Of a stretch of DNA of 64,000 nt, positions 43,243-53,064 are shown one piece after another. Under the pieces are notes generated by a model that saw only the letters and a list, made by a program, of their open reading frames with translations, was not told where the DNA came from and ran no database searches. Made by a program: the position numbers and the translations under genes. The DNA comes from Taishania sp037189645 (GTDB taxonomy: Bacteria; Bacteroidota; Bacteroidia; Flavobacteriales_D; Crocinitomicaceae), in the NCBI GenBank assembly GCA_037189645.1, contig JBBCIY010000012.1, positions 11,773-75,772 of the forward strand. Reading direction: 5' to 3'. Every line of letters begins with the position of its first letter. Position 1 is the first letter of the stretch.

Positions 43243-46200
43243 TGCTACTCTTTTTAATGTTTTTTCTTTCAATAACATTACCATGCCAAGGTTCTTTTCT
43301 GAACGTTTCTTTGTTTCCTGTTTGTCCACAAATAGTACAAGAATCTGTATCAGTTACCCCTCCCTTTATCGTTGTATCAATTTTATCTATTGCTTCTCCT
43401 GCTTTATTTCCAGCTTCGACACTTTCCTTAAGTTTTTCGATTAATTTCCCAACATTTTTCATAGATATATCCTGCCAACTACCGTCGCCTGGTTTATAAC
43501 CTTTAGATATAGAGGAACGCCCTAATATTGCAGTCAAATCATCTATAGAAATATTACCTATTACTTTTTTTGCAAAATCTTTTGCAATAGGACCATCGTT
43601 ATGTCCCCTAATATCAATTCCAAACGCAACATATTGCCCATAGTCAGTCTTTTTGGGAAACCATGTTTCCGTTTTGGTATCTCCAATATGATGAGAACCA
43701 AAGTAATCTGTATCTTTTATACCATTCTCATATAAAATTTCAGTAGCTTTTTTAACAGTTTTTTTCCCATTTTTATCTATAGTGGTAGTTGTTATAGTTG
43801 CATAGTCATAATAATAATATTCTGTATGATAATCAGCATCGTACCAACTTGCCACATGCTGGAATCTACCATAAGCGATTTTATTAGCAGTAGTTACTTC
43901 TATAATAGTTTCACCTGTTTTTTCATTATGAATAACATTGATTTGGTATTCAGTGCGTCCGTCTGGATCTTCAAAAATCAAAGGATTATTTAACATCGAT
44001 TTGTATGGACTTTGTGACGGTTGCTTTCCTGTCAACGGATCAATAGACAACCATCTTCCTAATCTGCTATCATACATCCTCGCTCCAAAATCATAGCTAT
44101 TTCCCTTGCCTTTCGCTTCATCGTCCTTCTCCTTACCATTAAAGCCATACCTATACTCCCCTTCACTGCCATGCCTTCCCGGCATCTGCATACCATACGG
44201 ATAATAATCCGAATAGCTCTTCACATCAGCAGTATAACCTACATTAGCCAGCTTTAGATCAAAAATCTTCTTGCCATAACCTCCAATTGAAAAATCAATA
44301 ATCATCGGCTCTTCAGGGTCTGTATCTGCCACAGTACGTTTCAATACTCCGTCCAGGTAATAATTGATCATACCACCTTCCCGGGAAATCTTAAAGACAC
44401 TGCCAACAGCATATGGACTGGTGCTCAGCTTCACACTATTTAATTCAATAACTCTCGCGATTCCACTATAAGGAATATTCCATGCATAGTTGATCATATT
44501 ATGGTGCGCGTTCGTATTGGTATAAGACAATCCTACCGTAATGGGAGTATTCTCTTCTACCGAAGATCCTCCCAATGTCCACTCCATATAGCCGCCAGGG
44601 TAGATCTTTTCTACAGAAGCGCCTCCCGAAGGACCCCAGCTAGCACCTGTTACCGTTCGGGTTATCACCCCATTCCCGTCCACACTGATTCCAACACGGT
44701 CTGTGATCGTCGGTGTCATTTCCTGCATATACAGCTTGCTATCCGAGATAACCTGTAACACATTCCCCAGATGATTGCTCAGCTCATAGCGCTTGTCTCC
44801 AGCATCATTGGCAAGTAAGCCCCCATATATGTATCCTCCAAATCCCATCTGCATATTCAGCTGCTCCTGGCCCAGGCGGCTGGAGCCGTAGATATTTCTC
44901 TCCCGAAGATACACATTATTTTCCGTATTATCAATATGATACACGCTCATTGTATTCCCCTGTGCATCCAGGACGTAATACGTGCTTGTCGTTACCCCTC
45001 CTTCTATCACATGCTTTGCGACCCTTTGTCCCAGTGGATCATAATCAAAACGGATCTTTTTTCCGTCTATGTAGTCGATCTGCTTTACTTTGTTGGTCAC
45101 CGTCCATTCAATACTGGTGATGTCTTCATCCACATCCGCAATCAATTGCCCGATTTCATCGTATTGGTAGTTATTTGAGGTAATGGTATTGTCGATATCT
45201 GCATCATTGAACTGGGACACACCGGCCAGGTCAGTCAACCCTTTTAGCTGGTTGGTTCCGGACGTATAATGATAAACGAAGTGATCCATTTTAACCGAAC
45301 CGTTGGCGGAGTGCATCGCGTAGCGGATCAGTGTATCCAGGTTCCCGTTCGCGTCAAAGCTATAGCTGCCGCTGTACCCTGAAAGCACATGGCTCAGTGA
45401 AAGCGTTCGATCATATCCCGTCATCGATTTGATACGGTTCAGCTGATCATAGGTGTAATTGGTCTGGTGCGTTCCGATTGCATATTCGTCTTCATCCGAA
45501 AGCGCGGTATGCATGCTGCGGATGTTGCCATTATACAGCCCCGGCCCCAGATTCGGATTTCCGCCCAAGGTGTAATTGAGCATAGCGGTATTGGCAGCCT
45601 GGTAATCACCGTTGTAATAGCTCAGGCTATATCCGAACACATCACGGCCTGCCTGCGAGTTGAGCGTAAGCGGATTGCCTTCTCCCCCCATCATCGTCTG
45701 CTCGCTGATCTCTTCCCCGTTCACGCTCTTGATCCAACCTTGCAGGGTATAGGCATAATCCAGTGCCTGTACTTTCTTTTCACCAATCTCTGTGCGTGCC
45801 AAAAGCCCGTGGTCGTAATAGAAGTACTTCGCATCTTTCTCCCACACAAAACCGTCTTTGGAGGTTTCGGCAATGGTGATACGGTTGTCATCATCGTAGC
45901 TATAACGGTGCATGAACTGGTCCTGTTTGCCAGGCTGGTAAATAACCTTCAGAACATTGCCGCTTACCAGATCATATTCATAACACATGAGCTTGAGGTG
46001 CTGGTTGTTTACATTGGCCGGAATGGCCTTGTTCACCTGTAGCAGCTGCTGCACATTCCCGTGTACATCGTAATCATAGAAGGAGCCTGTTTTAAACAAG
46101 ATGTTATCATCCGGTGCGTTGGGGTCGAGCTCCGGGAAATATAGTACACCCGTAATCCGGTTGCGGGTATTGTCTGCTGAATAGCTTTGTCCAGATAAGC

Positions 46201-49200
46201 TGGAAAAAGCGGAAGAAACATCTATCGTAACGGGAGTCAGTCCTATAAAACGTACAACCTGTACTCCGGTCAGCTCATCGTAAATACTCCTTGTAACTTC
46301 TGTCCTGTCGGTTGAAAGGTTGTTAGGGAAATCCGGAGCATTCACAGCATCGCTTTCAGTTGCACCCTGATAAAGCCTTCCGTCTCCCTGGATGGTATAT
46401 CCAATCAGTCCCATTTCTCCTGCTTCAACAACCCTTCCAAGGCCATCGTAACGGGTATAGCTGAAACGGCCATTTGCCAGCTGCCTGGCATTCTGGCTCA
46501 TCACCAGCCTTCCCAGCTTGTCGTAGGCAAAACGACTTTCTCCTCCGTCGGGTGTACGCTGGTACACCAGCTGGTTCAGGGAGTTGTACCGGTAAATAGT
46601 GTTATACGTATGCACCGGTGCAATGTAATACGATGGGTTTCCCGGGTCCTGCAGCACCGTTTCATCCGGGGAAGTGGTTCGCATTGTGTTGATGGACGCA
46701 TTGGGAGAACCAGTGATTCCCTGTAGATTGGAAGCCACCGCTTCGCTTACTGCAGGCAGGGTTCCCGTATAATTGTATTCAAAACGGCTGACACCTTTCG
46801 GCGGCACGGTCTGGATAAGATTGCCCGCCCGGTCGTAATAATACAGGGTATAGTGGTATTCCTTGTCCTGGTAGGTCGTATTCATCCGCTCGATAACAGA
46901 GCTCATTGCACCTTCAATATACGCCCGGATAAATTCATTGCGTTTGCTCTCCAGGTAAATGTTCAGCTGGTTGTGCATGTTCACCGTCGCTACGTTATTT
47001 TCCAGCTGGTTGCATGGGAAAACGACTGTTGTATCCGGAAAATCAAGGGGAGGAAGTGGCTGTGGGCAGATTCCGGGGTTTGTAGGCATGTAGGTTGTAG
47101 AAACATATTGGTTCCAGGGAATGAATATTTCCCAATTGTCATAATCGCTGTATGGAGAATCTTTATAATCGGTTATTGCAGCAATCAGTAAGCTGTTAGA
47201 ATACCCCAGCTGCGTAAATCCAAACTCCGTGATCGTCAGGTAAAGCGGATGATTGACATCTGTAATTGAAAACGCGGACAGGTAAGTCAGATAGGCATCT
47301 GTGATATACGCCAGCTGTCCTGCACAAAACGTAGAATCATCCATCAGGTATTCCTGCAACTCCTGGGATGAGAAGCCGTTGAAAACGCCGTCTACCATAT
47401 CGTTTTGATACAGTTTGTAAGCATCGGTACAGCTGATGGGTTCTTTTGCCTGTGGCAGGCATTCCACACACGGTGGTATGGTAACGCAGGAAAGTATTCC
47501 TGTTGCATCAAGCACAGTTCCATTGCTCAACGTAACCGTAGCTGTAAACATCATATCGGACAAATCCAGCTCTAAGTTGGAAACATGGACGATGACTTCT
47601 TCCCGCTTCACACCCGGTCCACACACGTTGATAACCAGGCAGGGAGCTGTAGGTATCGGTTTGGAATCTACCTGCTTCCAGTGAGTGGAATAAATAATAC
47701 ATTCATCAGAATAGAACTCAAATTCATTGTAATAACCGGATATTTCCTGTTCTACTCCTTCAAACAGCCAGGTCATTTCCAGCAGCGACTGAGGTTGTAA
47801 CCCTTCCGGATCCCCCATCTGGAAGAGTTCATTGAGCAGGTCCTCCACCTGGCCGGAAATGTCTTCTGCCTGCCGTTCTTCACACGGACAGCTGAAATCA
47901 ATGGGAGTGATCACATCATTCACACGGTATGTAAAACCAACACTGGCGGTATGTGTCGCCGGACTGGCTCCCAATGACATGTAGCTGATGTGCAGCAGCT
48001 GGGAAGGTCGGTTCAGGTCAACATTGGTAACCAGCACTGGCCCTGAAAAAATATGGTTGAACGAAAAATTCCGCGATACACCTCCAATGCTTCCTGTGAA
48101 CTCGCTGGAAGTCCCATTCCACGTGGCGTTTGTTCCCAGGTAATCGGCAAGGATGGTCTGTGTCAGCAACGGGTTGGAAGAAAGATTGACAGTAGCTGAC
48201 AACTCTCCTGTGCTCGCCAGGTTCTGAAGCAGTGCCAGCAATGCCTGCTCAAATTCTTTTTCCTTTCCGCAATCCACAGCATCTGAGTTATCGGAAGCAT
48301 AGTACGCCTGGCATCCGTTCAGGTCGATACAGCTTTGGATCGTAACGGCGTATTGCTGCGAAGAAGACAGGCTGCTCCCTGCCTGTATGATCACTTTCAG
48401 GTTCGTAGAAGATGGCACAGGATAGCTTTGAGAAATGCTGAAGATATGCCAGGAACTGCCGTAATTGCTCCACGAAAGGCTTCCCAGGTCATTCGTCAAC
48501 GGAGGAATGGTCAGACATGGAACAGGAGAAGACTGTCCGTAGTTGAATGTTAACTGAAGCTGGGTTCCGCTGACCGCACCTTGTATGTTCATCAGAGGTC
48601 CTGGATATCCGCCTGTAATAGCTTCATACAGGTCAGGGACCATTTCGGGAACGGAAGAAGAAGGGGTTGTACCTACCAGTTGGCCATTTACAGCCAACTT
48701 GTTCAGCAGGCGCTCCATATCCATTGTCAGCGGGCACAGACCAGTCTGCTGCCATTGCTCGTAATCGGTCGTTGCCGTTCCTTCTGTGATGATCGTTTCC
48801 GCAGGTGCTCCTTCATTGTACAAAGCACCAATGCGCGTAATCCGAATCTGTTTACTGTTGAAATATTCCGAACACATGCAGGTTTGATTGTACGGAACGT
48901 AAAGCGGAAGGTTGTAAAACCAGTAATAAATGGGAGGAGGAAATCCTCCCAGCTGCCATAAGTTAACGATCGTAAATACAGACATCGACGGGAAGTAGTT
49001 GCTGTGGGAAAATGCCTGGATAGCTCCCGCCGTAAAACCATCCGGGCCGATACAGCCATTAAAGATTCCGGGACTTTGAGCAAAGCCGTACATGTCCATC
49101 AGGAGCTGGTTGATCTGTCCTTTGTAGGATAAATAATACGATTTGTAGAGCTGGAATATCTCATTTTTATGATCAACTGAAAGTCCTGTAAATGCCGGAT

Positions 49201-52200
49201 CAATCCAGCTGGAAGGTATTGTATAGCTGCACGAAGAAGGGTTGTTTCCGCACAATACCGTAAGGGCGGCAAATTCAAACATCGTCATTCCCGTTTCCTT
49301 GTATTCAACGGTCAGCGCTTCCAGCATCAGGTCATTCTTCCAGCTTACAAGATTGGCATGTACATTACTATGAACAGCATAGGTCTGGTTGAAAAAAGGG
49401 TCCAGGCTGTACAATGGTCCTGTCAGCAAAGAAGGATTCCCCAGGAAATTGATCCCGTAGACATTGTCCTGTGCGGTTTCATACCCATCCAGCGTCTGAC
49501 GCAAAATGGCGTCAAACTCTTCACTTGAAAAATACTGGTTGCCGGATGTGGAAGGAACCGGGAATTCTTTTTGGGAGCAGATCTCCGTCATGTACAGATA
49601 AAGCTTATACTCCGGGTGGTATTCGATCAATGCTTCCGCCCAGCTGTTTTCAAAATAAGCCTCGAAATCTTCCCGTTTCAGTTGCCAGGGTTTTACCAGT
49701 GCCGGTTCCTGTCCATTATCGGCGAACTGGTGCTGAAGTGTCCCGGAAGGAGCTCCCCATATCGGGTATCCTGGCATCGGGTAGGCTTGAACATAAGCAA
49801 TATTTCCATACGCATCCAGGTAGTTTTTGACTCCTGTTAAAAAAGCAGGATCACGCCACTTGCTGGTGGAAAAGATACTGACAGGATCGCTCGGATCTGT
49901 CCCCGCATACTGACCTCCCGGGCTGACATCGCGCTTCAGCATGCTCAGATATACGTCACACGAAGTCAGGGGTGTACATGGTTCATAACAGGCATTGTAA
50001 ATAGCATGATAACGGTTGGTCGCGATCACCTCGTCGTATGCATCTCCTTCCAGCAGTGTACTTTCCATCAGGTAGGATTCCAGCGATCCCAATGACGCAG
50101 CACATTCTTCACAGGTGGTATTGCAGTCGAAAGGAACATCTACTTCAAAAATGGTCGTATCCAGCAAGCATGGGTTCTCATCCGGGTTCAGGTAGTGTGC
50201 AACATAGCTTTGAAGCGCGGATTCGTTGACCTGCAGCCGCTTTTCTATGGTATAGCTGCCCTGGGAAAGGGTAATCGTACGAAGTATACTCTCAAAATCC
50301 CCTACAGCCGAACCGATGGACGCTTCTCCGATAATGTTCGGATAAACCTGTGAGAATTTTTCTTCTCCACAGTCATTCTTTACACTCAGGACAAGATCGT
50401 ACACATACGGGTAGATCAGCTCCTCTTCGCATTCCTCATGCCATGCGCTCTCCACCTCGTATGAAAAATTGTATTGCTGCCCGTCAGAAATCACTCCCAG
50501 CTGTGTATTGAGCGACAGGCCGTCATTGTTGGCTCCGAAGCGCCCCGTACTGTACAGGTGGTTATTATCTTCAGGAGTATCTGTTGCTCCCGGGTTCAGC
50601 TTGTTCATCAGGTCGTTGTAGATCATCCTGTGATAAGTGGGATCGGATGCACTCTCCAGTGATTCAAACTCCGTGTTATTGTCTCCCGCCATTGCGGTAG
50701 CCACTACACGCCCCTGCATATCCAGGTAAGAAACGCTCACCTGGCCGTTTGGATCCACCACCATGTTTTTCTTATAATGACTGCTGTAACCTGCTTTGTA
50801 TCCAAACAGGCGGTTCAGCTCTTCCTGTGTCGGCTGCAGGTAATAATAATCCGTCTGGTGCCCTGACCCGATCTGAAAATCAGGTCCGACTCCACCCTGG
50901 CGCCGGACACGCCCCGTATTATCGGGTGTGTATTCTACCTGACTGAATGCATATCCATTCGATTCAGGGACATATTGCTGCCAGTCCGTATCTGCTGTAT
51001 GGGCATTTACAGAATAATATTTTCCCGCCCCACTGCCAGGTGACAATGGAGATGCAGCTGCTCCTGCGCACGTTACTGAAAGGGAATCCTCCCAGTCAAA
51101 TTCTTTATGTGTATATGGTGTGTTCCCGGTATTCTGATTAACGCTGCTGTAATAGCGGATGGACGGTTCATGCTGTGGGAAAGGAAGGATATTGATTGCT
51201 CCACGCCCTTCATTATCATAAATTGTCTCTCCGACGACACTCTGATCTTTACTGTTGATCCTGGTAACTGTCTGGCGACTCCTCAGGCTCCCGTCAAAAT
51301 ACTGGGCAACTTCTTTTTTCTTTCCCTCTTCTGCATAAGTAGACTGGTACTGCCAGTTCTTTCCTCCCTCATGTTCCTGCGAAATCGTTATTTTATGAGG
51401 CCAGTCTGAAACCCATTGCTTGCCGTTTGTTCCGCTGCTCCATTTTCCGTACTTTTCTTTCGCGGAAGCATCCAGCCAGCGTCCAACAGGTCGTATACGA
51501 ATAATCAGGTATCCTTTCGAAAAGACATTCGGAATACGATGATACTGATCTTTCGTCCGGATGCGCGTACTGTTTTGCATAAGCTCCGTTTCTGTCATAG
51601 AAATCGAACCAGGAGGTGATGTAGCAGACAGCCCTGTTGCTGAATAGTTGTCAACCCAGGTCCACTCCACATCATAGGATTCAGCTCCATCGATATAGTT
51701 CCAGCTGACATATAATTCATCAGTTGAAGATAGCGTGCTGGTACCTAAAACACTGGAGGCGATCGAGCCGTCTCCGGCATAATCAACCAGATGAACCTGT
51801 AGTGATGGTGTGGAAGAAATATCAAGATTATAATAACGCTCCGAATAAATCCCTGCTTCCAGGTAGATATAATCAGGAGCAGAAGGAATCACCGTAAATG
51901 TGCTGCCTACCTTTTGCCTGAGCTGCGTAACCTGTATGTCAAACTTATAGGCTCCCGGCATCCTGTAATCCGCAAGGTCGATTTCTGCTGAATGATTCGT
52001 TGTATTGAATGACAAAGTGAGAACAGCATCTACAAATGGTTGCGCCACCCATGCCGTACCATTGTAACTGTAAGGAGTTATCCGGACTGATGCCTCTATC
52101 TCAGCGGCAGAAGTATTGGGAGAGATGTTGACGCGCTCCTGCACTCCAAGTCGTACATATCCCAGCTGGGAGACACTCACAAAATGAGTATTCGAGGTTG

Positions 52201-52345
52201 TATACGCATCCAGGTCACCGTCTTCGATCGAAAGGTTTAAAGAAGAGCTGACCTGTGAACCCTCATAGCGTTTGGTCCAGTGAACTTCTGATGCCTGTGC
52301 GGCAGCGTTCAATACAACAAAAATCAGAGCAAATAAGTATCGCAT
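43214..52345 (-). CDS. Giant secreted Rhs protein with variable C-terminal tip
   Basis: A 3043-residue protein with a Sec signal peptide (MRYLFALIFVVLNAAAQA). Residues 330-380 match the start of Bacteroidota Rhs proteins (GKKKEVAQYFDGSLRSRQTV, VVGETIYDNEGRG). YD-type repeats begin near 1880 (YYDRAGNLIQTVPP, YDKLGRLVMSQNAR) and run to about 2650. The core ends with NSYDFGARMYDSRLGRWLSI and the boundary FEDPDG near 2794. The last 249 residues are an AT-rich tip with a strand-rich part, a FGIDIRGHNDGPIAKDF segment and a terminal CTICG Cys pair; the toxin type is not recognised. It follows the LolA-like gene by 6 bp. A shell around the tip is known for Rhs relatives. Confidence 0.88.
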   Translation of the reverse strand: MRYLFALIFVVLNAAAQASEVHWTKRYEGSQVSSSLNLSIEDGDLDAYTTSNTHFVSVSQLGYVRLGVQERVNISPNTSAAEIEASVRITPYSYNGTAWVAQPFVDAVLTLSFNTTNHSAEIDLADYRMPGAYKFDIQVTQLRQKVGSTFTVIPSAPDYIYLEAGIYSERYYNLDISSTPSLQVHLVDYAGDGSIASSVLGTSTLSSTDELYVSWNYIDGAESYDVEWTWVDNYSATGLSATSPPGSISMTETELMQNSTRIRTKDQYHRIPNVFSKGYLIIRIRPVGRWLDASAKEKYGKWSSGTNGKQWVSDWPHKITISQEHEGGKNWQYQSTYAEEGKKKEVAQYFDGSLRSRQTVTRINSKDQSVVGETIYDNEGRGAINILPFPQHEPSIRYYSSVNQNTGNTPYTHKEFDWEDSLSVTCAGAAASPLSPGSGAGKYYSVNAHTADTDWQQYVPESNGYAFSQVEYTPDNTGRVRRQGGVGPDFQIGSGHQTDYYYLQPTQEELNRLFGYKAGYSSHYKKNMVVDPNGQVSVSYLDMQGRVVATAMAGDNNTEFESLESASDPTYHRMIYNDLMNKLNPGATDTPEDNNHLYSTGRFGANNDGLSLNTQLGVISDGQQYNFSYEVESAWHEECEEELIYPYVYDLVLSVKNDCGEEKFSQVYPNIIGEASIGSAVGDFESILRTITLSQGSYTIEKRLQVNESALQSYVAHYLNPDENPCLLDTTIFEVDVPFDCNTTCEECAASLGSLESYLMESTLLEGDAYDEVIATNRYHAIYNACYEPCTPLTSCDVYLSMLKRDVSPGGQYAGTDPSDPVSIFSTSKWRDPAFLTGVKNYLDAYGNIAYVQAYPMPGYPIWGAPSGTLQHQFADNGQEPALVKPWQLKREDFEAYFENSWAEALIEYHPEYKLYLYMTEICSQKEFPVPSTSGNQYFSSEEFDAILRQTLDGYETAQDNVYGINFLGNPSLLTGPLYSLDPFFNQTYAVHSNVHANLVSWKNDLMLEALTVEYKETGMTMFEFAALTVLCGNNPSSCSYTIPSSWIDPAFTGLSVDHKNEIFQLYKSYYLSYKGQINQLLMDMYGFAQSPGIFNGCIGPDGFTAGAIQAFSHSNYFPSMSVFTIVNLWQLGGFPPPIYYWFYNLPLYVPYNQTCMCSEYFNSKQIRITRIGALYNEGAPAETIITEGTATTDYEQWQQTGLCPLTMDMERLLNKLAVNGQLVGTTPSSSVPEMVPDLYEAITGGYPGPLMNIQGAVSGTQLQLTFNYGQSSPVPCLTIPPLTNDLGSLSWSNYGSSWHIFSISQSYPVPSSTNLKVIIQAGSSLSSSQQYAVTIQSCIDLNGCQAYYASDNSDAVDCGKEKEFEQALLALLQNLASTGELSATVNLSSNPLLTQTILADYLGTNATWNGTSSEFTGSIGGVSRNFSFNHIFSGPVLVTNVDLNRPSQLLHISYMSLGASPATHTASVGFTYRVNDVITPIDFSCPCEERQAEDISGQVEDLLNELFQMGDPEGLQPQSLLEMTWLFEGVEQEISGYYNEFEFYSDECIIYSTHWKQVDSKPIPTAPCLVINVCGPGVKREEVIVHVSNLELDLSDMMFTATVTLSNGTVLDATGILSCVTIPPCVECLPQAKEPISCTDAYKLYQNDMVDGVFNGFSSQELQEYLMDDSTFCAGQLAYITDAYLTYLSAFSITDVNHPLYLTITEFGFTQLGYSNSLLIAAITDYKDSPYSDYDNWEIFIPWNQYVSTTYMPTNPGICPQPLPPLDFPDTTVVFPCNQLENNVATVNMHNQLNIYLESKRNEFIRAYIEGAMSSVIERMNTTYQDKEYHYTLYYYDRAGNLIQTVPPKGVSRFEYNYTGTLPAVSEAVASNLQGITGSPNASINTMRTTSPDETVLQDPGNPSYYIAPVHTYNTIYRYNSLNQLVYQRTPDGGESRFAYDKLGRLVMSQNARQLANGRFSYTRYDGLGRVVEAGEMGLIGYTIQGDGRLYQGATESDAVNAPDFPNNLSTDRTEVTRSIYDELTGVQVVRFIGLTPVTIDVSSAFSSLSGQSYSADNTRNRITGVLYFPELDPNAPDDNILFKTGSFYDYDVHGNVQQLLQVNKAIPANVNNQHLKLMCYEYDLVSGNVLKVIYQPGKQDQFMHRYSYDDDNRITIAETSKDGFVWEKDAKYFYYDHGLLARTEIGEKKVQALDYAYTLQGWIKSVNGEEISEQTMMGGEGNPLTLNSQAGRDVFGYSLSYYNGDYQAANTAMLNYTLGGNPNLGPGLYNGNIRSMHTALSDEDEYAIGTHQTNYTYDQLNRIKSMTGYDRTLSLSHVLSGYSGSYSFDANGNLDTLIRYAMHSANGSVKMDHFVYHYTSGTNQLKGLTDLAGVSQFNDADIDNTITSNNYQYDEIGQLIADVDEDITSIEWTVTNKVKQIDYIDGKKIRFDYDPLGQRVAKHVIEGGVTTSTYYVLDAQGNTMSVYHIDNTENNVYLRERNIYGSSRLGQEQLNMQMGFGGYIYGGLLANDAGDKRYELSNHLGNVLQVISDSKLYMQEMTPTITDRVGISVDGNGVITRTVTGASWGPSGGASVEKIYPGGYMEWTLGGSSVEENTPITVGLSYTNTNAHHNMINYAWNIPYSGIARVIELNSVKLSTSPYAVGSVFKISREGGMINYYLDGVLKRTVADTDPEEPMIIDFSIGGYGKKIFDLKLANVGYTADVKSYSDYYPYGMQMPGRHGSEGEYRYGFNGKEKDDEAKGKGNSYDFGARMYDSRLGRWLSIDPLTGKQPSQSPYKSMLNNPLIFEDPDGRTEYQINVIHNEKTGETIIEVTTANKIAYGRFQHVASWYDADYHTEYYYYDYATITTTTIDKNGKKTVKKATEILYENGIKDTDYFGSHHIGDTKTETWFPKKTDYGQYVAFGIDIRGHNDGPIAKDFAKKVIGNISIDDLTAILGRSSISKGYKPGDGSWQDISMKNVGKLIEKLKESVEAGNKAGEAIDKIDTTIKGGVTDTDSCTICGQTGNKETFRKEPWHGNVIERKNIKKSSNEKKTSSNQ

Positions 52346-52351
52346 AATCGT

Positions 52352-53059
52352 TTATATTCGTAAATCGGTGAGTGTATAATCTTTATAATCAGCTGCGGGA
52401 TAGAGGTAATTCCTGCGTTTTTCGATGTATCGCTCCAGCTTAAACAATGATTTGTTGTCTGAAGGTGAAAATGTGATCTTGGTAAACCGGATTCGTAAGT
52501 GCGGACGCTGCAAATCCTTTACACGGTAATCGGTTGAAAAATCCTGGTGAACGGAATAGTAAAGATCTAACTGCAATAACCGGAAGTCTTTTTTATCGAC
52601 ACGTAATTTCATTACACTCAGCGGAACAGCGGATGTTGGCTTCAACGTAAGCGTAACCGAATAATACCCATCCATTTCTTTTACAGATTTTTCCTTGCAG
52701 TGTTGCAACGTTTCGTCCAGGTTCAGCTCCAGATCCAGCGTTTGCTGCCGCCCGCTCAGTTGCATCGCCTTTTCGTCTGAATTGATTTTCAATGAGAAAT
52801 CAGCTCCGTAAACAAATTCCGTGTTGTGAATCTTTTGGTACATCAGGTTTCCTTCCCGGTAAACATAACCATTATAGGAACTGACAATTTCCGAGGATGA
52901 GTGTGTCTTGAACAATTCATAAACTGTTTTATATTCAATCCGGCTCACATTCGAATAGTTATTTTTTAGCCTTGACAACACCTCTTCTGCTGTCATTGAA
53001 AAACAGTTCCCGGAAAAAAGCAGAACGGTTGCTATAAAAATGTACGTTGCTGTTCTCAT
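52352..53059 (-). CDS. Secreted LolA-like protein in the Rhs operon
   Basis: This 235-residue protein has a signal peptide (MRTATYIFIATVLLFSGNCF) and a mature part that resembles LolA/LolB-type open beta barrels: an opening amphipathic helix (TAEEVLSRLKNNYSNVSRIE) followed by long antiparallel strands (YVYREGNLMYQKIH, YYSVTLTLKPTSAVPLSVMK). Such proteins carry lipids or lipoproteins through the periplasm. It is placed 5 bp after the 531-residue protein and 6 bp before the Rhs gene. It may help in transit or surface exposure of the Rhs product. The fold assignment is tentative. Confidence 0.5.
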   Translation of the reverse strand: MRTATYIFIATVLLFSGNCFSMTAEEVLSRLKNNYSNVSRIEYKTVYELFKTHSSSEIVSSYNGYVYREGNLMYQKIHNTEFVYGADFSLKINSDEKAMQLSGRQQTLDLELNLDETLQHCKEKSVKEMDGYYSVTLTLKPTSAVPLSVMKLRVDKKDFRLLQLDLYYSVHQDFSTDYRVKDLQRPHLRIRFTKITFSPSDNKSLFKLERYIEKRRNYLYPAADYKDYTLTDLRI

Positions 53060-53064
53060 TTCTA

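Noticed and set aside
48727..49083. Minus-strand frame inside the large Rhs gene in another frame
   Set aside because: It is fully inside a continuous 3043-codon gene and has no independent support.
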